This document shows, piece by piece, positions 1-11,154 of a stretch of 64,000 nt of DNA. Under the pieces are notes generated by a model. The model worked only from the letters and a program-made list of their open reading frames with translations. It ran no database searches and was not told the origin of the DNA. The stretch lies in NCBI GenBank assembly GCA_946811695.1, contig OX328130.1:72631597-72695596 (forward strand), read 5' to 3'. The stretch's first letter is position 1. The number at the start of each line of letters is the position of its first letter. The position numbers were made by a program, and so were the translations under genes. This stretch comes from Gonocerus acuteangulatus. Lineage: Eukaryota; Arthropoda; Insecta; Hemiptera; Coreidae.

Positions 1-688
1 AAAATACATACAAATTATAAGTAAAAAAACAGGCAGAAATGAGCGTATTATATACATCACGACAATGATTAGAACCAATCTTATTATTAAACAATGAAAA
101 TGCGGTAGTTGGAAAGTAAACAGAATGTTGAAAGTAGTAAGTAAACAGTACAAAAACTAACATTTTTATAAAGAACATTTTTATATTGTGAGAAACACAA
201 TCTATTCTATAGGTGAATACAATTTATAATAATCAATATACAATTACGTACCACTAGAAAATGCCTAGGGGGGAGGGAATTCAGGAGCATAAAAATGCCT
301 AGGGGGCCTCCTCCCCCATCCCCCAGTCATAACTATAAAAACCCCCTGTGTAGTTGCTGTCCCTCATACATCCAACCATGGTTACCTAAGTGTCCTCGAG
401 GTCTTCCTCCCTCCCCCCTAGGCATTTTCTAGTGGTGCGTATTTGTATATTGATTATTATAAATTGTATTCACCTATAGAATAGTTTGAGTTTCTCATAA
501 TATAAAAATGTTCTTTATAAAATTGTTAGTTTTTGTACTGTTTTACTTACTACTTTCAACATACTGTTTACTTTCCAACTACCGCATTTTCATTGTTTGA
601 TAATATGATTGGTTCCAATCATTGACATGATGTATATAATACGCTTATTTCTGAATGTTTTTTTACTTATAATTTGTATGTATTTTTT
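1..688. repeat. Palindromic (foldback) element, left end cut by the window
   Basis: Positions 1-278 are the reverse complement of about 405-688 with few mismatches. The spacer of about 125 bp is C/G-rich and repeats the motif atgcctaggggg. The arm starts at base 1, so the left end probably lies outside the window. The right arm runs directly into the hammerhead-like motif at 692. This is the same order as in the complete 2.1-kb palindrome at 48.5-50.6 kb, so it is probably a relative of that element. No transposase is visible. Confidence 0.85.
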
Positions 689-691
689 TAG

Positions 692-727
692 CTGAAGAAG
701 GCTGCCAATGTGCAGCCGAAACGTCCA
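692..727 (+). ncRNA. Hammerhead-like ribozyme motif, copy A
   Basis: CTGAAGA (fits CUGANGA) is followed by one A, the perfect stem GGCTGC/GCAGCC, then GAA, the self-complementary tetramer ACGT, and C as the cleavage-position base. The stem I side is weak (C-G then A-U pairs with a mismatch). It lies just outside the right arm of the 1-688 palindrome. The match to the family core is seen in the sequence. Catalysis is not shown, and the extra base before stem II is a departure from the canonical core. Confidence 0.55.
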
Positions 728-1465
728 AATACAGATTTCTTCCTGAAAGTCTGACGTTTTTTTCTCCTAGCCGAATCCCAACTATACCTTGTCTGAGAAT
801 ATATAATATTTCTAAAATTATTAATACTCATTTCAGAATTATAATAAAAATGATCACATAGAAATGGCGTTAAAAACCTTAATGGTTGAACCGCCATAAT
901 AATTTAAAAAAAGCCAACTCGTTAATTTTTCTAAACAAATATTTATTACCAAAAATTATGTTTCTATAATCAAGTAAAAGGGAAGTGGCTGCACATTTAC
1001 CCCAAGTTCCAAATACTAAATATTGAAGTGTTCAAAATAACCAATTACTATATAACAGCTTTTCAACTCCAATTTAAGTCCTTTTGTTAAAGTCAATGAT
1101 AAATTTCAACGTCAAAAGCACAGAGAAAACGGGTTTTGGATAAATTAGCAAGCGAAAACTTTCTTTGTCCCTAATTATATGTCGAAGTTTATAAAACAGA
1201 AGGACAAAGGACCTGGCTTCATTAGTTCCGATAAATTATTCTTGTAATTGCTGTTGTCTGGGCGAGTTGTGAAATTTATACTCAAACTTTTGTTCAAATT
1301 TCCAAGTCCTCACTTCAAAGCTGTACCGCTTCTTTCTCTCTAATTAGACCTATTGTTACAATCTCGGATTCTCATAATAATTAAATATTGTTCCCGTCAG
1401 TTAAGCTTATAATCATTTAGTTAATGTTAGGATTGTATTATTGTGATTTAGTCATTTCTAATTAG
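728..1465. other. AT-rich stretch, no gene recognised
   Basis: There is no open frame with recognisable similarity. The stretch from about 728 to 900 probably still belongs to the palindromic element on its left. The rest is unassigned AT-rich DNA. Confidence 0.5.
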
Positions 1466-1680
1466 TACTTTCCTCCGAAGGAAAGTAGCTATTGAGGTTG
1501 CACTCATGACGGAATTTTTGAAAAATTTCTTCGAATCTTTATCGATCCTAACTAGTAGACACCGAAATGACCCCAGTTAAAATTTATATATATATATATA
1601 TACAATTCAAATTTATTTGATAAGCTTATTCTCAGGTGTTAAAGATTATATATGTTTTGTTTTTATATGCTGTAGAAGCA

Positions 1681-1710
1681 CTGAGGATGGAGCTGTAGAC
1701 TCCGAAAGCT
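1681..1710 (+). ncRNA. Hammerhead-like ribozyme motif, copy B
   Basis: CTGAGGA, one T, a short stem GGAG/CTCC with a 7-nt loop, then GAA, the self-complementary tetramer AGCT, and T. An AATAAA follows about 15 nt downstream, as in most copies. Stem I does not pair well. It lies in a roughly 200-bp insert inside the TA tract of F copy 1. This is a diverged member of the set. Confidence 0.4.
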
Positions 1711-1813
1711 TACTTTGAGTGAATAAAATAAATCATTTGTGGTGGAGACCTTGGAGTTTGTTGGTTTTCCTATTATGATGCACTACCACCACCGTCCAGC
1801 CAAATCAATGTCA

Positions 1814-1815
<2 letters not shown>

Positions 1816-1898
<83 letters not shown>
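1816..1898. repeat. (TA)n microsatellite
   Basis: A nearly pure TA tract inside F copy 1, at the position where every long F copy has one. Confidence 0.95.
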
Positions 1899-1902
<4 letters not shown>

Positions 1903-2812
1903 TATATAGTTATATATGTGTCCGTTAACACGATACCGGCAAGAGTTTTTGTTTTTTCGCCACGAAATTTGGTATGTAGTATTCCCCAATCAAACGATTG
2001 AACAAGCTCGTTAACCAACAAAATCGGTCTATCCGGAGGGGGGTTTAGTCCGGAGCCAAAGTAGTTATTTGCCAATACCAGTCGTAATTCTTGTTATATT
2101 TCAACGAAACTCGGTATTCGTTCTGGTCAGCTAAAGAGAAAAATGTGTTGTAAAAATAAACTAAATCGGTTCATTAGGAAGAGGGGTATACTTCGGACCC
2201 AAATTACTAATTTCCTTATACCGGTCGTAATTTCTGCTGTATTGTAACGAAACGCGGTATACGTCCTGGGTATCTAATAAGGAAGAAGTGTTGTAAAAAT
2301 GAACTAAATCGGTCTATCGCAAGGGGGGGGGGGATTTACTTTGTACTAAGTTTGAATTGAATTGAAACAGGTGTTATTTATGTTTTTATTTTATTTATCG
2401 ATATAGGTTATTTTAAGCAAATTATTTAGGAATGCACTCGCCTCTACCCATTTCTGAGGAAAGTGCTTAGTTATGCAGCTCCTGCGTGACGGACTTATTT
2501 TTTTCAGATTTTTTTCTACGTTTTTTTTAATAATGTTATTTATTTATCACCCATTTTCATAATATTACGGAGGAATGTAGGTATTTAGGCAAAAATAAGT
2601 TTCTCAAACTTTATCTACCAAGGAAGAAGTCTTTAGTATCAAGGGTATTTGGTACAATTGGCACACCTCTTTTAGCACTTTCCTCCGAAGGAAAGTAACC
2701 ATTGAGGTTGCACTCATGACGGAATTTTTTTAACAATGTCTTCAAATCTATAATAATCCTACCCAGTGGACACCGAAAATGACCCCCGTTAAAAATTATA
2801 TATATACATATA

Positions 2813-2860
<48 letters not shown>
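2813..2860. repeat. (GT)n/(GC)n microsatellite
   Basis: A GT tract that grades into GC, in the slot of the F element that normally holds TA repeats. Confidence 0.95.
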
Positions 2861-2862
<2 letters not shown>

Positions 2863-3556
2863 CTGTTATCACGATAGCGGCCACAGTTTTTGTTTTTCTG
2901 TCACGAAACTTGGAATATAGCATTCAATTAGCAAATGATTGAACGAGTTCGTTAACAAACAAAATCGGCCCAAGGGAAGGGAGGGTTTACCCCGGACCCA
3001 AAACAGAAATATGACCATGCCAGCCGTAATTTTTGTTCTATTTCGGCGAAACTCGGTATTCGTAGTGGTAACCTACAGATAAAAATGTGTCGTAAAAAAA
3101 ACAAAAACTAAATCGATTCCCTAGAAGGGGGGTATACTCCGGACAAAAATTAATAATTTGCTCGTACCGGTCGTAATTTCTGTTGTATTGTTACAAAACT
3201 CTTTGTACGTCCTGGCTATCTAATAAGAAAGATGTGTTATGAAAATGAACTAAATCGGTCTATCGGAAGGGGGGGGGAGGTGTTACTTTGTACTATGTTT
3301 GAATTGAATTCTTCCGCCAAATGTAGGTTCGCGAAACTCTCCGTAGTAGTGCCACGGTTTGATATGACTATGTGGGCCGCAGTGTTCTGATGTCGGCCGC
3401 TAGGAGGCACTGTATCCTCTTCCTGCATTATTACTGGTTCCCATTTTTTTTTTTTTTTTTTTATTATTCATCAAGATCAATAGACGAAAAAGTGAAGCTT
3501 TGTGTATTTAGTACGTAGTGTAGTACCCCGCATACACAAAACTCTGGAAGGAAATT

Positions 3557-4333
3557 GGGTCTTTTTGCGAAGACCACATCCAGTTACTTTTGAAGTAGCA
3601 GTAGTGATTTATAACAGTTACTCGTACTCGCTGATAAGCTTATAGGTTCTTTGCTGGTTATCTATTACTACTTGACTCGTTATCTATGGTTATAATTCAT
3701 ATTAGATAATGGCAAGCAATATGTATTAATAAAAACGTTAATATGATCTAAATCAATTCTCTCAACTATGAAATAAGTTATTAAGCATTAAAGTTGACTG
3801 TTTTGCAGGTTATGAAGGATAACAAACAACGATATTTGTATACAAACATATTTTATTCCTTTTCTCTCTCTCTTTTTTGGATATTTTACCTTTATTAAGA
3901 ATTACACGCTATGCGTTTCCGCTCGCTACGCTACGCTCCGCTCGCTCAAGAAGATATCAAAAACTCTAGTCAATCCAACTCGCAATTAGTAGAATTCTAC
4001 TAATTTTAGCGACTGTAGTCTATCCAACTCGCTAAAATTAATAGGATTCCATTAATTTTTCCGAGTAAGAAACCAATCACTTTTTCTTTGTCAGGAACAT
4101 CGCGAACTAATTGTAAAAGACTCATTTTTTCTCACTAACATAAGCAAAGCTGTTTCATAAACAAAAGCTAATTCACAGTTGAAGGTTACTTTACTCCCAG
4201 CAAGAACCAATGCAATTGGTCATCGGAATCCTCGAATAGGAAGGCAAAGGGGTTATGCGCATGCGCTGAATCACTGATACAATCACTACTGCTACTTCAA
4301 AAGTAACTGGATGTGGTCTTCGCAAAAAGACCC
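3557..4333. mobile_element. Non-autonomous foldback DNA transposon (GGG-ended family), 777 bp
   Basis: Perfect terminal inverted repeats of at least 50 bp begin GGGTCTTTTTGCGAAGACC at 3557 and end with its reverse complement at 4333. The 8-bp target duplication AGGAAATT lies at 3549-3556 and 4334-4341. The interior has further inverted segments, including the AATCCAACTCGC motif family that forms a long palindrome in the 26.6-kb relative. No transposase is present, so it depends on another element. An 8-bp duplication with a GGG terminus is compatible with Merlin- or hAT-related transposons; the superfamily is not resolved. Relatives: 34261-35016, 26604-27815 and probably 12480-12974. Confidence 0.9.
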
Positions 4334-4522
4334 AGGAAATTAATTACAAAAATAATAATTGAAACAGCTGCTCATAACAAATGCAAAAGAACAGAACTAT
4401 TTATGTTTTTATTTTATTTATCTATATAGGTTATTTTAAGCAAATTATTCAGGAATGTACTCGACACTTCCCAATTCTGAGGAAAGTGCTTAGTTATGCA
4501 GCTCCTGCGTGACGGACTTTTA

Positions 4523-5255
4523 TTTTATTTTTAAATTAAAATGTTTTAATATTGTATTCTAATAACTATTTTTGCAAATGTTAGTAATATTTTTAACGTG
4601 GAGATAATAATTTGTTTATTTTAGCACTTTCCATATTTTAAACCAAATATTTACTATATTTGTTCCAAGCGTTCCGAATGACACTAAAACGCACTAAGAT
4701 GACGCAGTTCCTACGCTGTTGCACTTTTTTTGGGGGGGTTTTAGCTATGCTTTTTATCACGCATGCATATGGATGGATTTTTTCCTATTGTCGAAACCCC
4801 TTTATAGTCCGCACGTCGAGTACAGATGAAGGGGAAAACAACTTCATGAAAAGCGAACTGAAAAAAAAAACAACAAACCGACTGAAATTGAAAAATAAAT
4901 TGGAGCGGACGGTAGAACAGGAGTCGGAGAGGTTTGAAATTAAATTCTGTTCCATTTTTAAGCTGTCAAGAGTCTAGTTGTAATAACCAAAGCACAGTGC
5001 CCGCGACAGGGGGATCAACTACTAGCTACATCAAACACCCAGCTCTTTGTCAACTTCCTATTACTTTAAATAGATCAAAACATCACATAAACAAAATTAA
5101 AAGAGAAAAAAAAATACAAACCAAACGATTAAACGTAGCATTGTATGAATTACTGTAAATTATAAATGGACAATGTTAATCAGAAAGGAACCAAGCAACA
5201 GTATGAACATTCTGAGAAAATAGCTCTTTAAGTTGCAATATCTTAGGGACACCTA
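4523..5255. other. AT-rich stretch with a degenerate terminal cassette
   Basis: Near 4676-4735 it contains a variant of the shared 3' cassette (cgcactaagatgacgcag, then ttcctacgc and a T-run). The open frame at 4660-4977 crosses this cassette and has no recognisable similarity, so I do not call it a gene. Confidence 0.5.
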
Positions 5256-5287
5256 AGCTATTGGGGATCTTAGGGACACCTAGAGGT

Positions 5288-5995
5288 ACCCGTCAGGTGC
5301 ACCTATCCGGTCTACCTCATAGTGTGTGGCGGAACTTAACTACCCCCTCCCTACCCTTTCCGGCGACCTCACACCTGATGAAAATTCGATTATTTCCACC
5401 TGACAGGCGAGTAGACCTCATGTGTGTGTGGGGGTTGTCAGGTGTACCTGATGAGGTCTCAGTTTTCTGCTACTCTGATTTGTGTTGATTTGTTTTACCG
5501 TTGTGGAAAATAAATCCAAATGCAAACGAGAGAATGGCTAAAAGTAAAATTAATAGTTTTCGATCTAATATTCGAAAGGAGTAGAGAAAAATTGACTCCT
5601 CAAGATTCTCAAAGTAGCTGTTAGTTTTTCTTGTGGGGATATAGCGGCCCTCATTTGTGTACATTTCTTCTTAACTCTATGTAATCTGATTCGTTCATGC
5701 ACAGATAATTGCGATAATCTGTTGGTTCATCTCTTGATTCGTTGAGCAGATTGATAAGGGTGAATTTATTTCTTCTCTGCAACCATTCCTTACGCCATTG
5801 TTTGCGTTTTTTGCGTTTTTACTTGTCTCAAATATTACTGCAAATAGAGAGAGATAAAGTAGATCATCTCCTGGAGGATCCATGTTGAACACTGACAAAC
5901 CTGTCCGGTACACCTGAACAGTGTGGGTCACAGGTAGACCGGACAGGTGCACCTGACGGGTGTACCTGTCCGGTCTACCTCATAGTGTGTGGCCA
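5288..5995. repeat. Element with inverted and direct GGTAGACCGGACAGGTGCAC motifs
   Basis: A motif of about 29 bp at 5288-5316 recurs inverted at 5934-5962 with one mismatch. Its CCGGTCTACCTCATAGTGTG half recurs directly at about 5970-5992. Short direct repeats (ATCTTAGGGACACCTA) lie just left of it. This suggests a small foldback or MITE-like element of about 0.7 kb. No target duplication was identified and no gene recognised in the interior. Confidence 0.6.
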
Positions 5996-6139
5996 GCCTT
6001 AGAAATACTTTTTCAAGTATTTTGTCGTCAATCTATACAATATTTTACCAACTATTTTGATGCTGTTTCTTTTTAAAATAACATTTCTCACAACTAAATA
6101 GCTGAAAGTAAATAACACTTAATTTTTTTCAAAATAAGG

Positions 6140-6247
6140 CGCTTTTTCTCATCTCAAGGCTCGCTGAGAAAATTCCTGGCTGCACCCTGGACATCGGCGC
6201 TAATGGCCAAGAATTATGTCGATGCGCCGTAAAAAAAAAATAAAAAA
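6140..6247 (+). mobile_element. 5'-truncated SINE, tRNA family 2
   Basis: Matches the 3' part of the SINE at 56627-56808: ctcatctcaaggctcg, then cctggctgcaccctgg, the terminal hairpin CGGCGC/GCGCCG and an A-rich tail. Apparent 9-bp duplications (AAAATAAGG) lie at 6131-6139 and 6248-6256. The tRNA-like promoter head is missing. Confidence 0.75.
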
Positions 6248-6319
6248 AAAATAAGGTGCATGGTTCCTTTCTGATTAACACGTTCCAAACATTGAATATC
6301 AAAAATTTACTCTCTAAAC

Positions 6320-6412
6320 TTTTATTAATGCAGCTATCGAGGCTGCACTCATGAAAGAATTTTCTAAAAATCATTATCTGTCCTAAATAATGGATACCGA
6401 AAATGACCTCCA
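6320..6412 (+). repeat. F-family 5' remnant
   Basis: A diverged copy of the left end of F: gcagctatcgaggctgcactcatg and atggataccgaaaatgacctcc in the right order. It is truncated on both sides. Confidence 0.6.
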
Positions 6413-6534
6413 TCATACATTCACAGAGGGCCATTGAGTTACTCCACGCAAATATAAAGCGAACCATTGATTCTATCAACATCTGATTTTGACAAAATGG
6501 TTTTATAATCTCCGTGCATAGAACAGTTAAATTC

Positions 6535-6710
6535 GATTCATGCTAGACCGTGTCGGGTCCGGGCCGGGGCCCGGCCGGGACATTGTGAAGCAATCACACA
6601 CGCGAAAAACACGGACTCGGCCCGGTATAGCGTGAACAAGTCCATTGAAAATGCTGGTGTGATTGTTTCTCCGGGTCCCGGCCGGGCCCCGACCCGGTCT
6701 AGCGTGAATC
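6535..6710. repeat. GC-rich inverted-repeat element, 176 bp
   Basis: GATTCATGCTAGACC at 6535 is inverted at 6696-6710. The arms continue as long CCGGGCCGGG-rich blocks. A third partial copy of the motif (tatagcgtgaac) lies in the middle. The GC content contrasts sharply with the AT-rich surroundings, so it looks like a compact MITE. No clear target duplication. Confidence 0.7.
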
Positions 6711-6989
6711 AGCCTTTAATTTCCTATTTATCTACAAATGAAGAAATAAAAGGGCCGGTTTAAATAACACATATGTAAAAATGTCTTAAAGCGCTGAAAT
6801 TCTTGGGATAATCTATGATAGGGGATTGAATTGGAGAGAAAAGCCCCATAGCAAATTTTGAACTTACTTAAATGCTTAAGCTCTACCTCATAGGCAGATG
6901 ACCGTACATTTATGTTGATTTCCTTTAAAATTTTTTGTTCGAAATTAAATCGTTTTATTTTTCTTCCCACGGTGCATCGGCTGCTGCGG

Positions 6990-7450
6990 TCATTAGCACC
7001 GAAATCGCTTAAATATCCCTAACAAATGATCTGAATCCCGAACAATTCCATCATACCCCTAAGAAAAGTTTCGTATTCCTAACAATCAGTCCAAATATCT
7101 AATAATCGCTTCGAATCCTGTTCTATTCATTTACAAGCCCCAAAAACCGCTCCATACCCGCAATAAAATTTCTACACTCATAAATATTTTTCCATATCCC
7201 TAAGAATTCCTCAAGATACCAAACAATGCCTTCGGCTACCAAACAATCGCTCCATATCGCTAATAATCGCTTGAAATCTCGTTTCATTCATTTAAAACCC
7301 TAAAAATCGTTCCACATTCCCAAAAAATGTTCCATATCCCTAACAATCGCACCGTATTCCTAAATATCGCCAATAATCGTTCTATGCCGTTAAAAATCGC
7401 TTCATATTCCGGATACCAAACAATGGCTTTATGATTTTATCAATCACTCT
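6990..7450. repeat. Degenerate short tandem repeat region
   Basis: Irregular repetition of phrases such as cctaacaatcgctccatat, with a larger copy containing tcatttaaaacccnaaaaatcg repeated near 7130 and 7285. It is old and diverged and does not code. Confidence 0.65.
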
Positions 7451-7454
7451 ATAT

Positions 7455-7600
7455 CCCTAAAACTATAGGCTGGGTAGGCCTAGGAACGGCCAGGGAGGCC
7501 GAATTCAACACATGAACGAAGGCACTAGAAGATAAAAATCTTTAGTGCTTGCTCGGGATTTGAAGTCAGGTCCTTGAGCAAGTCCAGTGCTCTACTCCAC
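7455..7600 (-). mobile_element. SINE, tRNA family 3, truncated
   Basis: On the minus strand it has the tRNA-like head with the A-box region gtagagcactgga and a B box ttcaaatcccgag, then the body that ends in ggcctaggccnacccagcc. It matches the full-length copies at 31723-32080 and 51272-51614 but lacks their 3' half. Confidence 0.7.
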
Positions 7601-8270
7601 TTTATTAAGTAACATTTTGTAAAATGTCTTGAGGTATTTTTGTGATAGTCACTGGATCTTTTTAGAACGCATTGGTCACACGCTGCCTTATTACTGAGTC
7701 AAAGCTCAGAAACCAAGCGCTAATTTTGATAAACCTTGTGTTTGGAATGGATCAATTAGAGATGAAAATATATACTGGTATAACTTATACTTTTTTGGAG
7801 ACCTGCCATATTTTGTTCATATTTCTGATTGCCTGTTACAAAATGTACTCTATGGAAGTGCTACAGGAAGGAATAAAATTCCGACAGATATCCAACACAG
7901 TCCAGGGCTCGCCCTCGCCTAAGTGATAAATGAGGACTAAAATGACTATGACTATGATTGCGAGCATTACACAGCCTCCTACTTGTGAAAAGTAATCACC
8001 ACGAACTGAAGGAGTATATCCTGATATTTCCTAGGAAGTGCAGACATTACAACGGAAGGAAAAGGCTGAGAGGTTTATAAGATTGATAGCTTAATCTCTT
8101 GAGCCCCTATGCAGAGTCTAGAAGGGCCATCCTTCTTCTAAAGCTCCGAGGAGAGCTTCTTAAGAAGTCTATTCGATAAGAAGTAGTGTCGTTATGGCAC
8201 TTCCGTCCAACGCCTTTTTACATATACATCCGTCTAGGGGGGAAAATTGCCTCAAGAAAAAATGCGAACT
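7601..8270. other. No feature recognised
   Basis: The open frame at 7672-7926 (84 codons) has no motif or domain that I can name. The rest shows nothing. Confidence 0.4.
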
Positions 8271-8286
8271 CAATGTAATATTAACT

Positions 8287-8310
8287 AAAAGTCCGACTCA
8301 CAGGAATTGC
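8287..8310 (-). repeat. Isolated shared 3' cassette motif
   Basis: On the minus strand it reads GCAATTCCTGTGAGTCGGAC, then TTTT. This is a variant of the terminal cassette of F and other repeats. No body is attached that I can recognise. Confidence 0.45.
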
Positions 8311-8479
8311 TTGATCCAATTATTTACATTTTAAAATTTGTCTTTTTGTTTCTTTGTTCATTTTATTTTTTTTAGTTGTCTGCTTCTACTCTTTGATAAA
8401 GTCGATTACATTTCGTATGTTTCGAAAATTGTCCTCTAGTGCTTCTTTAAGGCTCTTCGGGTTTCCATGTTTTTTTTCC

Positions 8480-8602
8480 TTTTAGCACTTTCCTCCGAAG
8501 GAAAGTAGCTATTGAGGTTGCACTCATGACGGAATTTTGGAAAAATATCTTCAAATTTTTATCGATCCTACCTAGTAGACACCGAAAATGACCCCCGTTA
8601 AA

Positions 8603-8668
<66 letters not shown>

Positions 8669-9614
8669 GTATTGGTGCTATATGTGTCTGTTAACACGAT
8701 AGCGGCCAGAGTTTTTGTTTTTTCGTCACGAAACTTGGTATATGGCATTCAATTAGCAAACGATTGAACGAGTTCGTTAACCACCAAAATCGGTCCTCCG
8801 GAAGGAGGGGTTTACCCCGAACCCAAAACACTAATTTGCCACTACCAGCCGTGTTTTTTGTGATATTTCGACGAAACTTGGTATTAGTAGTGGTAAACTA
8901 GAGAGAAAAGTGAGATGTAAAAATAAACTAAATCGGTTCATTAGAAGGGGGGGGGGGGTTTACTTCGGACCCACAATACCAATTCGCCACTTCCAGCCGT
9001 GATTTTTGTTACATTTCGACGAAACTCGTTATTTGTAGGGGTAATCTACTGATAACAAATGTGTTGTAAAAATAAACTAAATCGGTTCATTAGGAGGGGG
9101 GGTGGTTTACTCCGGACCCAAATTACTAATATACTCATACCGGTCGTAATTTCTGCTGTATTGTAACGAAACGCGGTATACGTCGTGGGTAACTCATGGG
9201 AAAGAAGTGTTGTAAAAATGAGCTAAAGGTCAATCGGAAAGGGGGGTTTACTTTGTAATATATTTCAATGGAATAACCCGCCAGACGTAGGTTCGCAAGG
9301 CCGCCGCAAGGAGCGCTGTCTCCCACTAGAGGGACTGTACCCTGTTCCTGCGTCAGAACAAAAGACGAAAATATGAAGTTTTTTGTATTTATTAAGTAGT
9401 GTAGCAGGTACCATGTGTAAACATAACTCTGGAAGCAAATTAATTACAAAATTAATAATTGAACAGTTACTCATTACAAAATTAAAAGAGAACTATTCAT
9501 GTTTTTATTTTATTTATGTAGGATATTTTAAGCAAATTGTTCTGGAAACCAGTCTACACAACCCAAATTCTGAGGAAAGTGCTTAGTTATGCAGCTCCTG
9601 CGTGACGGGCTTTT
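8480..9614 (+). repeat. F-family interspersed repeat, copy 3
   Basis: Complete from TTTTAGCACTTTCC to the GCAGCTCCTGC / GACGGGCTTTTT end. It contains a central TA tract, G-runs and three sub-repeats with the phrase cgaaactcggtattcgtag. Short open frames in it are not conserved between copies and are not called. Confidence 0.85.
8597..8666. repeat. (TA)n microsatellite
   Basis: A TA tract at the conserved internal position of F copy 3. Confidence 0.95.
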
Positions 9615-9984
9615 TAATTGGAGGATAGTAGAGTAGAAAGTGTTTCACAGTCAGTATTTGATGGCTGGCATACCAGGTTGGTGGGTTTAAGCCTTGTAGC
9701 AAGTATGTGTGTACCCATTTAATGTGGCCAATACATAGTCTACTGAGTACCACTTCATTCTTTCTATTCTGCCGCTCTGACGCAGTCCACAGTTTCACAT
9801 CCTCTCTTATCTTCCTGAAATGATTGTTGAGTTTTAGCCAATCCTCAATCAAGAAGTAAAGTACTGTCTTTCTGAAAAAATGTTGCAAGGCCGAAACTGC
9901 GGACTCCTCAATGTTCTCTAGCTGAATTCGCCTCCTCTTCTGCCTTCTGGTTCGGACCACTCTTTCGGCAGCTCGGGATATCAA
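9583..9984 (-). pseudogene. LINE C-terminal remnant
   Basis: Conceptual translation contains NEVVLSRLCIGHIKWVH, then YLLQG.NPP and LTVKHFLLYYP. This is the layout of the region at the end of Jockey/R1/I-type LINE polyproteins (EVVL.RLRIGHT..TH..LL...PP.C..C...LTV.H.L..CP). The cysteines expected in the zinc-knuckle part have been replaced (WYASH, LLYYP), so the fragment is decayed. It abuts the end of F copy 3. Clade assignment is uncertain. Confidence 0.65.
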
Positions 9985-10084
9985 GAAAGATAGCAGAGGC
10001 TCTCGGCAACAAACAGGCTGAAGTTGACAAAATAATAAAATTTTTAAAGATAACTGGGCTTAATAGATTAATATGAAAATAATG

Positions 10085-10110
10085 TTGCCCTCTATTTAGG
10101 GTCCTTATGT

Positions 10111-10142
<32 letters not shown>

Positions 10143-10486
10143 CAGTCAAGTACTTGTTTTTAATTGTTGTTTAGTAGAATGATTGTTGCACGTTTAATTA
10201 ATTTATTTAGTGTTTCCTTAAGTTAGCAAACTGTGATAATTTGTGATACCATTTATTTATTTTATTTTTATATATATATTTTTTTTTTTTTTAAATCTCA
10301 TAGTTTCTAGTTTTAATTTAATATTGTTTAATATTGTTATTCGTTTAATATATTGACATATGTATATGTTTAGTTTCTTTAATTTGTAAGTAACTTTTGG
10401 TCTCGAACCTGATATCTGTATTTTTAAAAGAGATGTGCAATTGTCTGCACTTTGACAATAGCTATATCGGGGAGTATGTCAGGGGG

Positions 10487-10542
<56 letters not shown>

Positions 10543-10685
10543 AGAGAAAAAAGAAAAAAAGGAAAAAGAAAAAAAAATCCCCTAAACAGAAAGTGAGGGA
10601 AAAAAAAGAATGGGCCAAAAAATATATACAAAGTACAAGGTCTAATTTGTTATTAAAAATAAATAAATAAATAAATAAATACAAT

Positions 10686-10725
<40 letters not shown>

Positions 10726-10735
10726 CTCCCTAAGG
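10085..10735. repeat. Low-complexity T-, A- and AAAT-rich tracts
   Basis: Contains a T-run at about 10111-10142, an A-run at about 10487-10540, (AAAT)n near 10660-10680 and a second A-run at about 10693-10720. Lysine-rich and phenylalanine-rich frames here are products of the runs. Confidence 0.9.
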
Positions 10736-10769
10736 TTCAGGGAACAAGGGATGAGTGGTGGTGCGTTGC

Positions 10770-10830
10770 AATGACATAGTAGGGCGCTGACGACCGTGAG
10801 GTTTTTCGCCCCATATTTTCTAAACAAACA
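10770..10830 (+). other. LINE-type 3' end hairpin
   Basis: GGGCG and CGCCC enclose ctgacgaccgtgaggttttt, followed by an AAAC-rich tail. The layout resembles the 3' ends of the SINE families here (GGCGC..GCGCC then A-rich). It is probably the 3' terminus of a non-LTR element whose body lies to the left or is deleted. Confidence 0.45.
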
Positions 10831-11150
10831 AACTATTACGGCGAGAAGGGACCCAAATTAGAGAATGGCAGGGTTTCCTCAATTTTTTGTTAGTAATAAT
10901 TAAAAAGTCGGTTTCTGCTTTGAACCTACAGCCAAAATTCTAAAAACATTGAGCATGCATTAGCCTGCCATTTTTAATATGTTTCTGTTTGCTCTTCTGG
11001 GTTTACACACGTTATTCCATCTGCTATTTCACCTTGCTGATTCTCTGAATGCGATTGTTTGCATTGACTGTTACGATATGATTACCATTTGATAACACCA
11101 GACGTGGACCGATATATTGTTAGAATGAAGTATTATATAATTCCGAAGAC
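10831..11150. other. No feature recognised
   Basis: AT-rich sequence with no open frame or repeat that I could assign. Confidence 0.4.
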
Positions 11151-11154
11151 GTCG

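Larger units (their letters stand above)
1466..2502 (+). repeat. F-family interspersed repeat, copy 1
   Basis: The left end carries a small hairpin (ACTTTCCTCCGAAGGAAAGT). The right end carries the family's terminal cassette: GAGGAAAGTGCT, then GCAGCTCCTGC and GACGGACTT. Between them lie the conserved block before a (TA)n tract, the block that starts tgtc[c/t]gttaacacgat, and sub-repeats of roughly 143 bp with a G-run. Within its TA tract it is interrupted by an insert at about 1601-1815 carrying a hammerhead-like motif. The family has at least six other substantial copies here. It does not encode a protein that I can recognise, and its superfamily is unknown. Confidence 0.8.
2672..4522 (+). 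repeat. F-family interspersed repeat, copy 2, interrupted
   Basis: Starts with TTTTAGCACTTTCC and ends with the GCAGCTCCTGC / GACGGACTTT cassette. Its central microsatellite is (GT)n instead of (TA)n. It is split at 3557-4333 by a foldback DNA element flanked by an 8-bp duplication; removing that element restores the F sequence. A T-run near 3445 interrupts the alignment with other copies. No coding capacity was recognised. Confidence 0.8.

Noticed and set aside
8380..8430. Seventh hammerhead-like motif (tctttgataaagtcgatt and tgtttcgaaa)
   Set aside because: The box is UUGAUAA, the stem does not close properly and no self-complementary tetramer follows the GAAA; similarity is too weak.
9999..10040. 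LINE RNase H motif (EALGNKQAEVDK on the plus strand)
   Set aside because: Too short, without the PGH motif and on the opposite strand to the adjacent LINE remnant; likely chance.
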